Source: Eublepharis macularius (lineage: Eukaryota > Chordata > Lepidosauria > Squamata > Eublepharidae). From it: a stretch of DNA of 64,000 nucleotides. Made by a program: the position numbers and the translations under genes. This document shows positions 1 to 11,289 of this stretch, one piece after another. Positions within the stretch are counted from its first letter, which is position 1; each line of letters begins with the position of its first letter. The stretch is from the NCBI RefSeq assembly GCF_028583425.1, contig NC_072802.1, positions 13,153,926 to 13,217,925 of the forward strand, read 5' to 3'. The notes under the pieces were generated by a model that made no database searches, was not told the DNA's origin, and saw only the letters and a list, made by a program, of their open reading frames with translations.

Positions 1-61
1 TCCTGGCGTTTCTCCAGCAGCTGTGGCTGGCATCTTCAGAGGTGTAGCACCAAACGACAGA

Positions 62-73
62 GATCTCTCGGTG

Positions 74-117
<44 letters not shown>

Positions 118-260
118 TTTCTAAGTTATTGAGATATGTGTGTGTGAGAGTGACTGAGATGTGTGTGTGATATGTGAGTGAGCGACTGAGATATGTGTGT
201 GGTACACACACAACACACACGTGTGTGTGTGTCTGTGAGAAAGAGAGAGAGAATAAAATG
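62..260. repeat. CA/GA/GT microsatellite block
   Basis: The stretch holds a short CA run, then about 13 GA dinucleotides, then imperfect GT/GA and CA/GT alternations. It lies 300-600 bp upstream of the CpG island. Purine-pyrimidine alternation and a GA mirror repeat can adopt non-B DNA, but nothing here shows a function. The ORF reading through it is spurious. Confidence 0.9.
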
Positions 261-317
261 GAGGGCTATAGTCTTGGTTCTTTCTCAATTCTCAGTTCTC
301 ACACGCACATATATCTC

Positions 318-515
318 ATGGGTACCCATGTTAGTCTGTCTGTGGCAGTAGAAAAGAGTTGCACCTATAGCACCTATAAGACTAACATTTGTGGTAGGGT
401 ATGAGCTTTCGTGAGCCATCGCTCACTCCTTCAGATGCCTCACAAAAGCGCATACCCTACCCCAAATGTTGTTAGTCTGATAGGTGCTACTGGACTCTGG
501 CTCTTTTCTGCATAT
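318..515. repeat. Fold-back copy of a dispersed repeat
   Basis: Two diverged copies of one sequence face each other. The left arm (about 345-405) reads through 'agcacctataagactaaca' and 'gtggtagggtatgagctttc'. The right arm (about 447-515) is its reverse complement, with 'cataccctacc', 'gttagtct' and 'aggtgctactgg'. The outer parts 'agaaaagag' and 'ctcttttct' also pair. The same family recurs at 1741-1866, 2106-2237 and, as fragments, near 25.5, 35.8 and 63.6 kb. I do not recognise its named family. Confidence 0.75.
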
Positions 516-559
516 ATCTCAGACGCTCACGCACACGCCACGCACAACAGAGAGCGAGG

Positions 560-1340
560 TATTGTCTTGGTTCTCCCCCTCTTCAAGGTGCGAGTCTGTG
601 GTTGCCAAGCCTCCCTTCCTGCCCGGCCTCTCATCGCCCGCGTCGCCTCTCGGTCCGGCCCGGGGGCCATCCCTCCCCCCTTTCTCTCCCTTCTTCCCCT
701 CAGCGCCGGCATGGCCCCCCTTCCCCCCGGGACCGCCGCTTGCGTCAATCATCCGAGCCGGCTTCGGATTGGCCAGAGCAGCGGCCCCCCTCCCCCCTCG
801 GCCTGGACAGCCCCCCTCCCCCTCGCTCTCCTCTCAGCCATTTTAAACCGCGCGAGGCGGCAACGGAACCGGCGCGTGAGGCGGAGGCGGTTGGAGCTTC
901 GGGGCTGGGAGACGAGGTGAGCGGCGCGGGCCTGGCCGGGCGAGGGAAAGGGCCGCGCGCTTCATCCGCCCTCCGTTTCTGGGCGGCGGGAGGGATGCGG
1001 AGGGCTTCTCCCCTCACAGGCTTCGTGCGTGCGAGCGGGAGGGAAGGGCGCGCCCCCCCCCCCGGCCTGAGGCTGGGGTCGTTGGCGCTGCTTCGCCTGC
1101 TCGTGAGAATGCGGACCGCCCCTTCCCGCGCTCGTACGGGCGCTGGATGGCTCCGGGTCCGGCGGGTGACCTTGGGCTGGTCGGTCTTTGTCCATCCAGC
1201 CTACCTCGCAGGGTGCTTGTAAAGTGGGGAGAGGAGAACCGCGTAGGCCGCCCCGAGCGCTCTCGAGGAAGGGCGGCATGAGAGGGCGCGCGTGGCGATG
1301 GACCTGCCCATGCCGAGAGGGATGCCCGTGCGCCTGTGTG
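560..1340. promoter_or_regulatory. ACSL4: CpG island, probable ACSL4 promoter
   Basis: This is a GC- and CpG-rich block with many C-rich (Sp1-like) runs. It stands out sharply from the AT-rich sequence on its right. Visible elements are a CRE-like 'tgcgtca' at 741-747, an inverted CCAAT box 'gattgg' at 767-772, and 'ttttaaa' at 841-847. A strong splice donor follows at 917. Position upstream of the ACSL4 coding exons on the same strand makes it the likely gene promoter. That link is inference across a 33-kb intron. Confidence 0.7.
860..916 (+). other. ACSL4: Probable ACSL4 non-coding exon 1
   Basis: The segment after the CCAAT box ends in 'gacgag' followed by the donor 'gtgagc' (GT at 917-918). 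No start codon in it leads into the protein, so it would be 5' untranslated. The transcription start is not determined; 860 is an estimate placed downstream of the 'ttttaaa' at 841. Its partner acceptor would be near 34387. Confidence 0.5.
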
Positions 1341-1740
1341 CGTCGTTACCCACGCAGGCTTTTATATGAGCGAGATTCGGGTCCAGGGTGGCCCTTGAGA
1401 GACCACCTGGATGTCCAGGGGGTGAGCTGTCCAGAGTCCAAGTGGATCTACGCTGGTTCCCGCCCCGAAGTCGGTTCTTGTGCTAACTGCTGCCGAGTGG
1501 GCTGCCCCCAAGACAAAAGCACATGCAGAAACTGTGCCCCAAAGCTATCTTTGGACAGCCATGATCCATGCATCTGACAAACGGAGCTCATACCCCGAAA
1601 GTCTTGCTGGTCCCTAAAGTGCCACTGGACTCCAATACTGCTCTTCTATTACAGACCAATACAGCGGCCCACCTGAAACTAACTTTATATGAATAGGTCA
1701 TTCTGATAATAGACTGTCTTCTACTTGAGGTAGATCAAGA

Positions 1741-1866
1741 TGGGTAGCCGTGTTAGTCTGTCTGTAGCATTAGAAAAGAGCCAGAGTCCAGTAGCACCTA
1801 TAAGACTATCAACATTTGTGGTAGGGTGTGAGCTTTTGTGAGTCACAGCTCACTTCTTCAGATAGA
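1741..1866 (+). repeat. Single-arm copy of the fold-back repeat family
   Basis: The sequence 'gtgttagtctgtctgtagca', then 'ccagtagcacctataagac', 'gtggtagggtgtgagc' and 'cagctcacttcttcagat' is nearly the same as the left arm at 318-440, without the second arm. Confidence 0.75.
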
Positions 1867-2105
1867 TGAATGAGCCCTTCTGAAATAGACTTATCATCTA
1901 CTTGAGGCGTATGTGGGTTCCTTCCTTTTCTACCCACAGAGTGTGAGAGAATTGGCATGTCACCCGATAGGGCATATGTAGGTTTTGTATGGATAGCTAA
2001 AACCCTACGTTTAATCTACAATTTCAGACATGCCTGTGGGAACCCATCATTGGCAAACTGGATAATATGACAGCATATGGGTGCTCACAACAGACTTATT
2101 AAAGT

Positions 2106-2237
2106 AAGATTTGGATCTAGTAGCACTTTAAAGACAAACTAGATTTCCAGGGTATGAACTTTCAAGTCAAAGCTTTCTACAAAGCTCATACCCTGGAAAT
2201 CTAATTGGTCTTTAAGGTGCTACTGGACTCAAATCTT
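2106..2237. repeat. Fold-back repeat with about 55-bp arms
   Basis: Left arm about 2106-2162 ('tagcactttaaagacaaact', 'tttccagggtatgaacttt'). Right arm about 2181-2237 ('aaagctcataccctggaaat', 'ggtctttaaggtgctactgg') is its inverted partner. The loop is about 18 nt. It is a diverged relative of the element at 318-515. Confidence 0.75.
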
Positions 2238-3302
2238 GTTCTGCTGAAGACCTATGTGGCTACCCACCTGAAATAGCTTTCTTAGAAGAGGCATTCCTTA
2301 TTTTCTTCAACATCTGAAGGAATACCTCCTTTAAGATAATGGTTGCCATTTTATAAGTTCTTGTATTAAACATAGTAAAAAAATTTAAAACATCAAGCAC
2401 CATTTTAATTGATCAAAATATTTTGTGGTATGTTAATCTGGTAGACAGTGTAGCTCTAACATATATACACATGTATATATTTAGGTGCTGCTTGTAGGCA
2501 GTGGTAAATTATACCTGCTCTGCCATACTACATTCCACTGGAATCATTTCCTCAGGAGAGGGAGGAGTCAAAGATATTTCACCTGAGAGAAAGGGTGCAT
2601 CTGACTTCTTTTTGTAGCATTGGATGGGATGGAATTTATGTGAACAAGGAGAGATGTTACAGCTTTGAAGCCCTATGGTAAGCTGCTTCCACCCAAATAT
2701 TTGCTCCAGTTTGTGGAACTTCCAAAAGTTGTGCAATTGGACCCCCCACTCCCCATCACAGCAGCCATTTTGTTGTGGCACCAGCTGCTTCTTTCAGAAT
2801 TCCAAAATTACTGACAGGTTTGACAAGATTGGGAGCCCCTGGTCTGCCATTGTTGTAATTAAGGTAAGCACATGCTTAAATATAGATTGGGAGAGACAAG
2901 ATAATAAACAAATGTAGCTACTATAGAACAGCCCCATTGTATTTCTGCCCTGGTCAGTGAAAAGGGCATAGTCTTAAATTTGATAATATGCCTCCCCCTC
3001 ACCCAGGAAACTATTTCTGTTTTCTGAAAACTACCAATCTTGGGAATCTCATACAACCCTTTTCTAAAATTTATGGACTTCAAGGAAAAATGATTAAAGA
3101 ACTGAATAAGACAGAAAGGATTAGAAGGGGAAAAGAGGGAGGGAGATGGTTCTGAAGGTTTTCAGCAGAGTATAGAACAGCTGTCTGGGGCGAAATGCTT
3201 GCGAACAAAACTGAAATGAAATGTAGAGGATTCAGTGGAGAAAAAGCATGTGTTAACCAACAGTTAATGATGCTTGGGGTGAGGTAGGCTTATATCTTGC
3301 TT

Positions 3303-3516
3303 TTTGAGAGCCTGTGTGGCGTACTGTTTAGAGTGCTGGACTAGGATCTGGGAGACCCAGGTTTTACTCCCTGCTCTGCCATGGAAGCTTGCAGTTACCT
3401 TGGGCTAGTCACACACTCTCAGCCTAACCTACCTCACAGGGTTGTTGTGAGGGTGACAGTAAGCTACTTTGGGGGCCCTCTGTGGAGAAAGGAAAGGTAT
3501 AAATGAAGTAAATCAG
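3303..3516 (+). repeat. tRNA-derived SINE
   Basis: The 5' part has a tRNA-like A box/B box region ('gtttagagtgctggactagg', 'gacccaggttttactccc'). The body contains 'gggctagtcacacactctc' and 'cctacctcacagggttgttg', and the end 'ggtataaatgaagtaaa'. The same element recurs at 55730-55945 and, split, at 23860-24000. The structure is that of a tRNA-derived SINE common in squamate genomes. The family name is not assigned. Confidence 0.85.
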
Positions 3517-6500
3517 CCAATTCCTGGGTGAGCATATGTTTACCCATCTGGGCTGATGCCTCAAATTTGAGGTGGTGCAGCTTGTTTCAAGGTGACTTGA
3601 AATGATCCTGGTATCCTTGAGGTAAATATATAGAAACATATTGTACTTATTGTGACTGCAAGAACAGACTTTTATACACGTCTCCACAATGAATATGTTT
3701 GTGTGTGTGATGAAGTGTAACTGTAGCTCTGTGGGAAATGTACTTAGACTTGGAAAGCTCTTGGCATTTTGCCGTCTCTTGTGCCTCAGGTGATGGATGA
3801 AGTATGCAAAGCAGGTGGCTTATTACAGCACATACTCAGCACCGTTATTGTTGCCTTTCTGTAATTCATACTTTCCCTCATCTCCCCGTCCCCTCTTCTC
3901 CCCCGTTTGTTACATTTATTGTATTGTCTGAATACATTCACAGATGTTTAAACTTTGTCCTCTTAGAGGCAGTGCACATTATGATCTCCTCTCTGGAAGC
4001 TGAAAACAAAAGCAGTTTTGCCGCATCTTTTTGTAGCTGATTCTGGCCTTTGTCCAGCAGGAGCATCTTCTTTCCAGTGGCTGAATGGGAAGTAAGGTGT
4101 TCTTTGTGGCCATTGGCTTGGATCAGTAGCAACTTTCTGGATTCTGGCCAGATGACTCTCTCTGGTCCCTTGGTGCTCAAGCAGCATAATCTCCTTCCTC
4201 TCACGCCCCCTTCCTTAGACGCAGCTCAGGAGGCTGGGCTCTGAATGTGGCCTGATGCTGATGTAACAAGAAAAAAAAACAGGAAAATGTGATTCGCCTC
4301 TTAGCAGCATCCAAGGCTACATATTTTATGGAGCTTGTCATGATAAGCAAAATGCATGAGTATGTTCTCCCTTTTCAGGTAAAAGATAAATCGACTATAT
4401 TTTATGCTGTCTTAGAAAAATATATGTGCATGTAGCACTTTTAAAAAATCTGATTTAAAAGAAAGCTTTTTCATTATGATATATGTATTGTATATTGTAT
4501 TGTGATATATGTATTAAAGTCATTAGCTAATTTGTAGATATTGTAGCAATTATCTGAACATTTTAGGGAATCAAAGAGTTGTGTAATATATATTTGACAT
4601 CTTACATTGCTGAATTATGGAACATTTATTTTTGCTCAGTTTCTCAGTTTTAGAGCTGTTTTGGGAGGACTGTCACCCCAACATATGTTAGCTTAGCAGG
4701 AAAAAAAAAGAAGAAACAGTTGTTACTTCTTGATATATAGAAATCATTGCAGTTTATTAAGTCAGGGTTTTTCCCCCATCACTGTTATGTAAGTTTGACC
4801 TGAATTTCACTTTTTAAGGTAACAAACATATCCAGTTCTCCTTTTCCTTTCCTGCCATTCATAAAAAATAGTTTTTGATTAGAGTAAATAAAGAATAAAG
4901 AAATTTATAAGATGTTTTTCTCTTCCCTTTGGTTTCAGTTGGTGAATAATATATTGTGTGATTCCATACTAAACTATCAAATATTTTTCCCTGGCCAAAG
5001 TTTTGTATGAGAGCAGCAAATAAAATTAACATTGTGATAACCTAATTTGGAAATTTGCTGGTTCATATATACATAATTATATATGTATACACTGGTAAGC
5101 ATAATAAAATGTTGCACATTTTTTCCATTCTTGTTGAATTCAGATAAAAATCCAAATTATTAGGCTATATGATGAATTCGGTTAGGCGAAGAAAGGCTGT
5201 TTTAAGAATAGGCCTATTTTAGTTAAATCATTGATAGGGACATCAGTGCATTAAACTCTCTTCTCTACATCTCCCAAAATCTAGGAAGATAACTGCTTAA
5301 CTAAATATTTCTGTACTGTGCACTATTCCTTGCTATTATAGCACAACTATTCTAAGCCTCTTAAATCAATGGAAATGTTTGGGATTTGAGTACAATTTCT
5401 GTTGAATATTGAAATGAAATTTTAAATGCTCCTGTCTGTTCTCTGAAGGGAACATTCCAGGATATAATATTAGCTGTGCATTAAAGGTCTGACATGTCTG
5501 TGTAACTTTCCATTACATATTTAGTTGTTTATATGAGTATGTAGTCTCAAGATTTTGTTTTCAGTTTGGCTGGCTCAATGGAAAGGAAATTTGAGTGTAA
5601 AAGTCAGTTCCTGCAAGAGAGCTGGGTTAACAATAGCTTCATGGTGCTCTTGGTTTTAGATGAGGTGGTTGCTTCTAGCTTGTTCTGAGTAACTGTTACT
5701 ACTTTGTAACATTATAGGCATTTCACTTCCTAGAATGCCTGTGCAAACTAATTAATACTTCTCTTTTTCTAGGGGATGGTCTGATCCTACTAGCATGAAA
5801 CATGCAAACTTTTTCCTTGTTTTGTTTTATGCCTTACACATTCATAGTTCTGGACGGCGAAGGGTTGGAAGTTTGGCAGAGAGATTCTGTTTACATTAAG
5901 CAAGTCAAATGGCATGTGAACATTCTGCTTTACTCTTGCTCAGGGAATGATTGAGACCATCATTCTTTGAGCAAGCATATAGCAGAATGTGCATTGTCTG
6001 TGCTAAAGGATTGTGCATAAAGAAATACATTTTAAATGTTCTTTTGTGCTTTTAATGTATTTAGCACATAGCTATCACAGTGGTAAAGTAGTGCTTTTAA
6101 AAAAACATAAAAGCACACCTCTTGACTGTTAATGTTTGAAAGGGCCAACCCACATTTTGACTTACTTTCTGTTTCCAGGTTTCTGGATTTGTTCGCATAG
6201 GATTGCCCTATGAGCAATCCTAATGTGCTCCATTTTTAAACTAAGCATCGAGGCAGGGAAGAATAGTGTTGAATTTGATTTGTCATATTTCCAGTTCTAA
6301 ATAGAGTACCTGCAGGTATGGGATTCATACTTCTATAACAAGGTATTCAAGTCTGAACATGTAGAAATGAAGGATGCAAATGCTGTTCACTAGTGAAGCT
6401 TCTATCACTGGTGCTAGGGGATCAAATTGTGCATTTAGGGTTGCTTGATACTAGAAGAAATTGCTTAATGTATTGTAATAAATATAACTATTTGACAATT

Positions 6501-8287
6501 TTACCACACAGTAAAATGATGTTTCTAACTGTTCTTGAAATCCTTGATTACATTAGTGAAATTCGACTATATTTTACCTGTTATCCCTGGAACTATAAAA
6601 CTGACTACTATATATTAGCACAGTTACACAAGCTAAAAGGATAGGGAAAGGAGTTGTGCTTTTGAAGTTTAATTGACATAACTTTAATTGTTTTGTGTGC
6701 GTGTGTGACAGAGACAAAGAGGCAAGAGTATCAAGCGGGAAACTTGTAAACAATACTGAACATGATTCAGAGCTCTTTGATTATTGGGATGTACATGTGT
6801 TCCTCCTGCCAAATAAGGGCTTCAACATGCACTTCGTAATCAACTCTGTAAAACAGGGGAATCCATTTTGGAGCTAGAGATGTAAAACTAGATACTGAAG
6901 CCCTTGGGACATCTCTTGCCCCTGAGGAACACTCTGTGAATGGGAAAAGCTGCTAAACTAATGCTACGGTCCTTGGTGAGCCATGATTAGAGATATGAAG
7001 GCCCAGTGCTAAAAATGGTGTGTGTGTGTGTTTTTAAGGAATCCTCCAATGGAAAAATTCTGGAATTTGGAGGGGCACTGAGAAAACAATTCTGTGAAAT
7101 ATATTCTTCTGTTGATTAAGAAAACCCTTGTTTTAAAAAGCTCTTAACTTGTTACAAATGTATAGGAACTTGTTTATGAGGTCGGTGTTTTCAGTGTTAT
7201 AAAGTTTAACTTAATATTCAAATATGCTTGTAGTTTTATAGCAGATGTATGGGAATGTTTCTGTTCAAAGAATACACTTTTATTCACTACAGAATTTGTT
7301 TTCTATTTTCACCTTTTATTTTTTCCTACCTCACAGAAGACAAAAAAATAAGATATATATGTTATGGTAATATAGGGTGAAACACTTTACAACTTCTTAG
7401 TATAGTGTATAGTTGTAATTTTTCTTATGTAGAATTAAGACATTTATACCTTAAATTTTCACAAACATGCCAAATATTAACATTTTCTGTTTTATAACAC
7501 ATTCAGTTTCTAGTTCTAGGGCATCTCATTCAGAGAGAGATGCCTGCTTTTGAAGTGATGGCATTTACTGGGATGAGTTCTATATCATGGCACCAGACCT
7601 TTCAAAGGCTATGGCTGCCTTTAGTCATATTTCTTATGGTAGCAGTGGTTACCATAAAACATAATTGGTGAAAATGTTCCTTTAGATAATCATGTTGTTT
7701 AGGGATTAAAGCTCAATCAATACCTGCACTTTGAATCGTGTCCAAAAATGGGAATCCAAGCAGCTCTTTGAGGACTGGTATAACATGGCTTCTTATTAAC
7801 AACCTACCTTCTGCATTCTGGAAAGGTTGATGTTTCCAGTTGGTCTTCATAAGCAGCTCCATATATTGCAAATATCTGATCTCAAGATTATTATGACATG
7901 TATGATGGAGGCTAAATTGATATCTTCGTGGACGGGGCTCAGCTAGTAGAATAAGTAATGCAGTTCTAACCCTGGCAGTCATCAAGGAAAAATACTGGAT
8001 CCAAAAGCAGCCCAAATTGCAAACCTGTTCAGGTGGATCCCGTCCAAGACAGACTGCCCACCTATTTCTAAGCAGGCTGACAGTGCCATCCTTCTAAAGC
8101 CATTGATGTCAGTGATTGAAGAAGGGACCACTGTCATTCAGAGCAGCCAGGCACTGCGTTTAGCCAGTGGGAAAACAACCACAGAATAGAACCAAACAGT
8201 GCACAAGCATAAACACAAGGCATTCCCTTGCTTCAGTTATCTTCTGTTGGACCAAATTGTAACAGTGTCCCTTTCTTTAGTTTGGTG
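3517..8287. other. Intron 1 sequence without recognised gene
   Basis: This 4.8-kb stretch is AT-rich with short low-complexity runs. I see no open frame with protein-like content, no RNA gene and no clear full-length repeat. Confidence 0.6.
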
Positions 8288-8956
8288 TAGAGGTGTGTAC
8301 TTCGGGTTTCCGATTCGGGTAAATTACCCGAATTGGACCTGATCCGTAAAGATTAGGGATGTGCTGGCCCCAATTCGGAAATCCCTAATCAAAGTTTTCC
8401 AAAGCATTTGGAATGCTTCGGAAAGCTGCTTGCAAGCAGTGGCGGGGCCCTTTAAACATCATCCCCCCCACCCCCCCTACCTACCTTGTCAGTGGCAACA
8501 GTGGCTCCGGCTCCTCTGCCGCAGTGCCGCCACGCCGCCGCCTGAGCCTGCGGAGCAGTGGGGAAGGCTGGAGCTTCCGCCGCTGCCTCCGGCCCTTCCT
8601 GCCGCTCAATTGGCTGTGGGCAGGAAGGGCCAGAGGAGGCAAAGAAAGCCCTTCCTGCCCCTCAAATGGCCGCTGTGGCGCTGCTGTGCTGTGGGCCAAT
8701 TGAGGGGCAGAAATGGCTGGAGGAGGCCTTTCCCACCGCCCTGCAGGCTCAGGCAGCGGCGCAGCGGCAGAGGAGCCGAGCCGTCTGGCTCCATGCCGCC
8801 GCAGCCTTGTTCTGCCGCCACAGTGGCAGTGGTCCGTTGCCCAGCTGTCAAAGAAGACCCTCCTGCCAGGTAAGTGGGTGGGGGTGGAGGGGTTTCCGCA
8901 GGGGTGGGTGGGAGGTGGAGTGGGAAACCCAAATCTCCTCCCTGTGCACACTCCTA
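8288..8956. mobile_element. Non-autonomous hAT-type DNA transposon, GC-rich
   Basis: The ends are imperfect inverted repeats: 'tagaggtgtgtac' at left and the complement of 'taggagtgtgcac' at right. They are flanked by an exact 8-bp duplication 'gtttggtg' (8280-8287 and 8957-8964), the size expected for hAT elements. The interior is strongly GC-rich with palindromes ('gggtaaattaccc') and repeats of 'cccttcctgcc' in both senses. A second terminal-like 'tagggatgtgc' at 8354 suggests a composite origin. Overlapping ORFs on both strands (up to 170 aa) are proline/alanine-rich and look compositional, with no transposase motifs. Confidence 0.75.
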
Positions 8957-8964
8957 GTTTGGTG

Positions 8965-10968
8965 CGGGTGGAATGGATATGATTCTCTGATATGGTGCTG
9001 GCTTAGGAAGTCTTCAGTCTAACTACAATTTATTGGAACAGCCATATTTGTGCTTTAATTAATTGTGTGTGCGTGTGCGCATGCGCGTGCCTGCACATGC
9101 ATATGTTAACCTACACCCAGTATTCAAAGTGTTTGTTTAATCTTGCTTTAGATTTCAGGCTTGGTCTTGTCACAAATTGTAGTAAGTTATGTCTGAACGC
9201 AGCCTGTGTTTCTGGGTTATATATACTTATAACAAGAACCAACTCTTGGAATTGGATTGCTTCATCTTTCAATTATCTACCTTGTCCTTTTCTAGAATTC
9301 ACATACTCCCTCTTTTCCAAATAAATTGTGTGTGAGCAAGCTGGAAGAGGCAGAATACATGAAAGTCAAGTCCACAGATCAAACTACCATATTACTGTGT
9401 CATATTTGTTTTACTAAGACCTAAACTCTTATCTTACACTGATGTACAATGTTGGTCTCTTGCCCAGAGCTTCCAGCACCACAACTCCAGGTTGCTCTGA
9501 CACTAAAACTAAATTCCTGCATGCCCTGATGTAAGATTCAAGTCAAAGGTTGAAACAGTTGAAGAGTTCAGACCACAAAACTAAAATCAATTTGTTAAAG
9601 TTGTTCTGCATTGCCTCTCCAAATAGAGATAACAGTCGAGCCACAGTTAACGGTACTAAAACATTCAAAAAGGGAAATATAAAAGGCAGTTTTAAATAAC
9701 CAGACCTCTAGTTTCATATCAAACAGAATACAAAGAGAGACTCCTACCTCTCAATTCCATAATCATAAAAAGAGAAACCAAAGAAAGGTTGGATATTTGA
9801 CACTTCTGTTTGCACTTTGTCATAATTTCAGAAGGGCATCACTGTTTTCCATTTTGATTAAAAAAGAGCAGGGAAGAAAAGACCAAGTTTCCTTAGGATT
9901 TAATGGGTTCCAGCTGCAGGATAGGATAGGTTTCAAGCTGATAGTAACTCTTTACACCTTTCATTTTAGGGCATATGCTCCCCACTTCCATTTGAAGTGT
10001 GGTGGTCAGAGTAGGAATAGTTCCCCCCCCCCTTTCCCAGCAGTATTTTCTAACAAAATCTGATGTAGAATGGAGAAGAGAATTTTAGTTTTGTTAATCA
10101 GTTAGTGTGCTTTTGAATACTATATGGTGGTTTAGCTTGGAGGTTTGGATTTGACTTTTATCTTTAAACCTATATTTTATATATTTTTTGTATTTTATAT
10201 AACATTCTGTTGTTTAAAAGCCTGTGAGCTGTATAGACACACCTGTTAATAAATTGACATAGAATAGTGTAGACTGGCCTTTGTCTCCTATAAAGTGTTG
10301 CAAAATTGTGAAGCAGTCTGCATGCAAAGACTGTTTCCTGTTATCTCCTCTCCTTTTCGTTTAAATAAAAATTAGTGTTGCTGGTAACTAGTATTGCCAT
10401 ACTAATTTATAATTATTTGCTACCAAACTACACATGATGCCAGGAGATCTGCAATCAGACTCCTCAGTTCTGTTTCTAGTTAGATGTCCTACCGCTTCTG
10501 AAATCGTTTCCTTAGTTACTATTCAGTCATGATTATCTGTGTCTGTTTGTGTAGAGCTTGTAAATGATTGATATTGGTAATTTATGGGCCTCTAGCAATG
10601 CTGATGTATGATCATAAACTAACCTTTTAATCACATGATTTGTTTTCAAAAACTAATGTAAAAATAAAGATTTTTTTGCTTAGAGGCTGATGTCACAGCT
10701 CAACTTCTGAAGTAACTTGCTGCTTGGCATATTATTTCGGAAATATTTCCCTGGGCTTATGAAACTCAATTCATGAACTTTTGTGCCTGGCCATTTTTAA
10801 ACAGGAAGATCCACAAATGTCTTTTTTTTAATGTGAAGGATAAATAGAAATATAGTCATGTATTATTCCTCCTTGAGTATCTTATTGATAAATTTATGCT
10901 AAGGTAATGTACTGTTAGCAAAACAATAAGGTTTAAATGAGACAGAATCAATCACATTGTGCCCCGGT
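8965..10968. other. Intron 1 sequence without recognised gene
   Basis: About 2 kb with no supported gene. A short GT/GC alternation lies near 9064-9090 and a C run at about 10023. Nothing else is recognised. Confidence 0.55.
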
Positions 10969-11085
10969 GTTCTCCCTCTGAGGCGGAGGACGTCTTGGGT
11001 GTTTCCCTTCGCCCAATCAGGGAGGCAGGAAGTTGATTTTTTCTTCCTCTTCCTGTTGGCATCTGGAACACCCTGCTCTCCAGTT
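10969..11085 (+). repeat. DIRS A left inverted terminal repeat
   Basis: It begins 'gttctccctctgaggcgg' and runs to 'ctgctctccagtt'. Its reverse complement is found at the right end up to 17155. The last 27-30 nt of the right repeat are absent here. Confidence 0.9.
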
Positions 11086-11289
11086 TTTTTCTGCCTCCAG
11101 GGAGAGCAGTCGTATAGGCAGACCTGTCTGCCTCTTTCTTCCTGGCTTGGTCTTAATTTCTTACCTCTTCAACCTTTATCTATCAGCTAACTTCCTCTTC
11201 TCTCTTGACACTAATCTTCTATACTCACCTTCCTTTATATTTCACCTTCTTCTCCCTTACCCTGCTTTACTCGCTGAGGCGGCAGTGAG

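Larger units (their letters stand above)
1341..3302. other. Intron 1, proximal part, with dispersed repeat copies
   Basis: No coding signal is seen. It carries half a copy of the fold-back family at about 1585-1640, a single-arm copy at 1741-1866 and a complete fold-back at 2106-2237. The rest is unannotated AT-rich sequence. Confidence 0.6.

Noticed and set aside
411-1577. Several ORFs up to 206 codons in both directions across the CpG island
   Set aside because: They are rich in P, R, A, G and S from base composition, overlap each other in different frames, and have no domain or splice logic.
3303-3400. tRNA gene
   Set aside because: The A and B boxes are those of a SINE head; the rest continues into the SINE body and no cloverleaf is intact.
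8361-9022. Overlapping ORFs of 96-170 codons on both strands
   Set aside because: They lie in the GC-rich hAT element and have no transposase motifs; length is explained by the scarcity of stop codons in GC-rich DNA.
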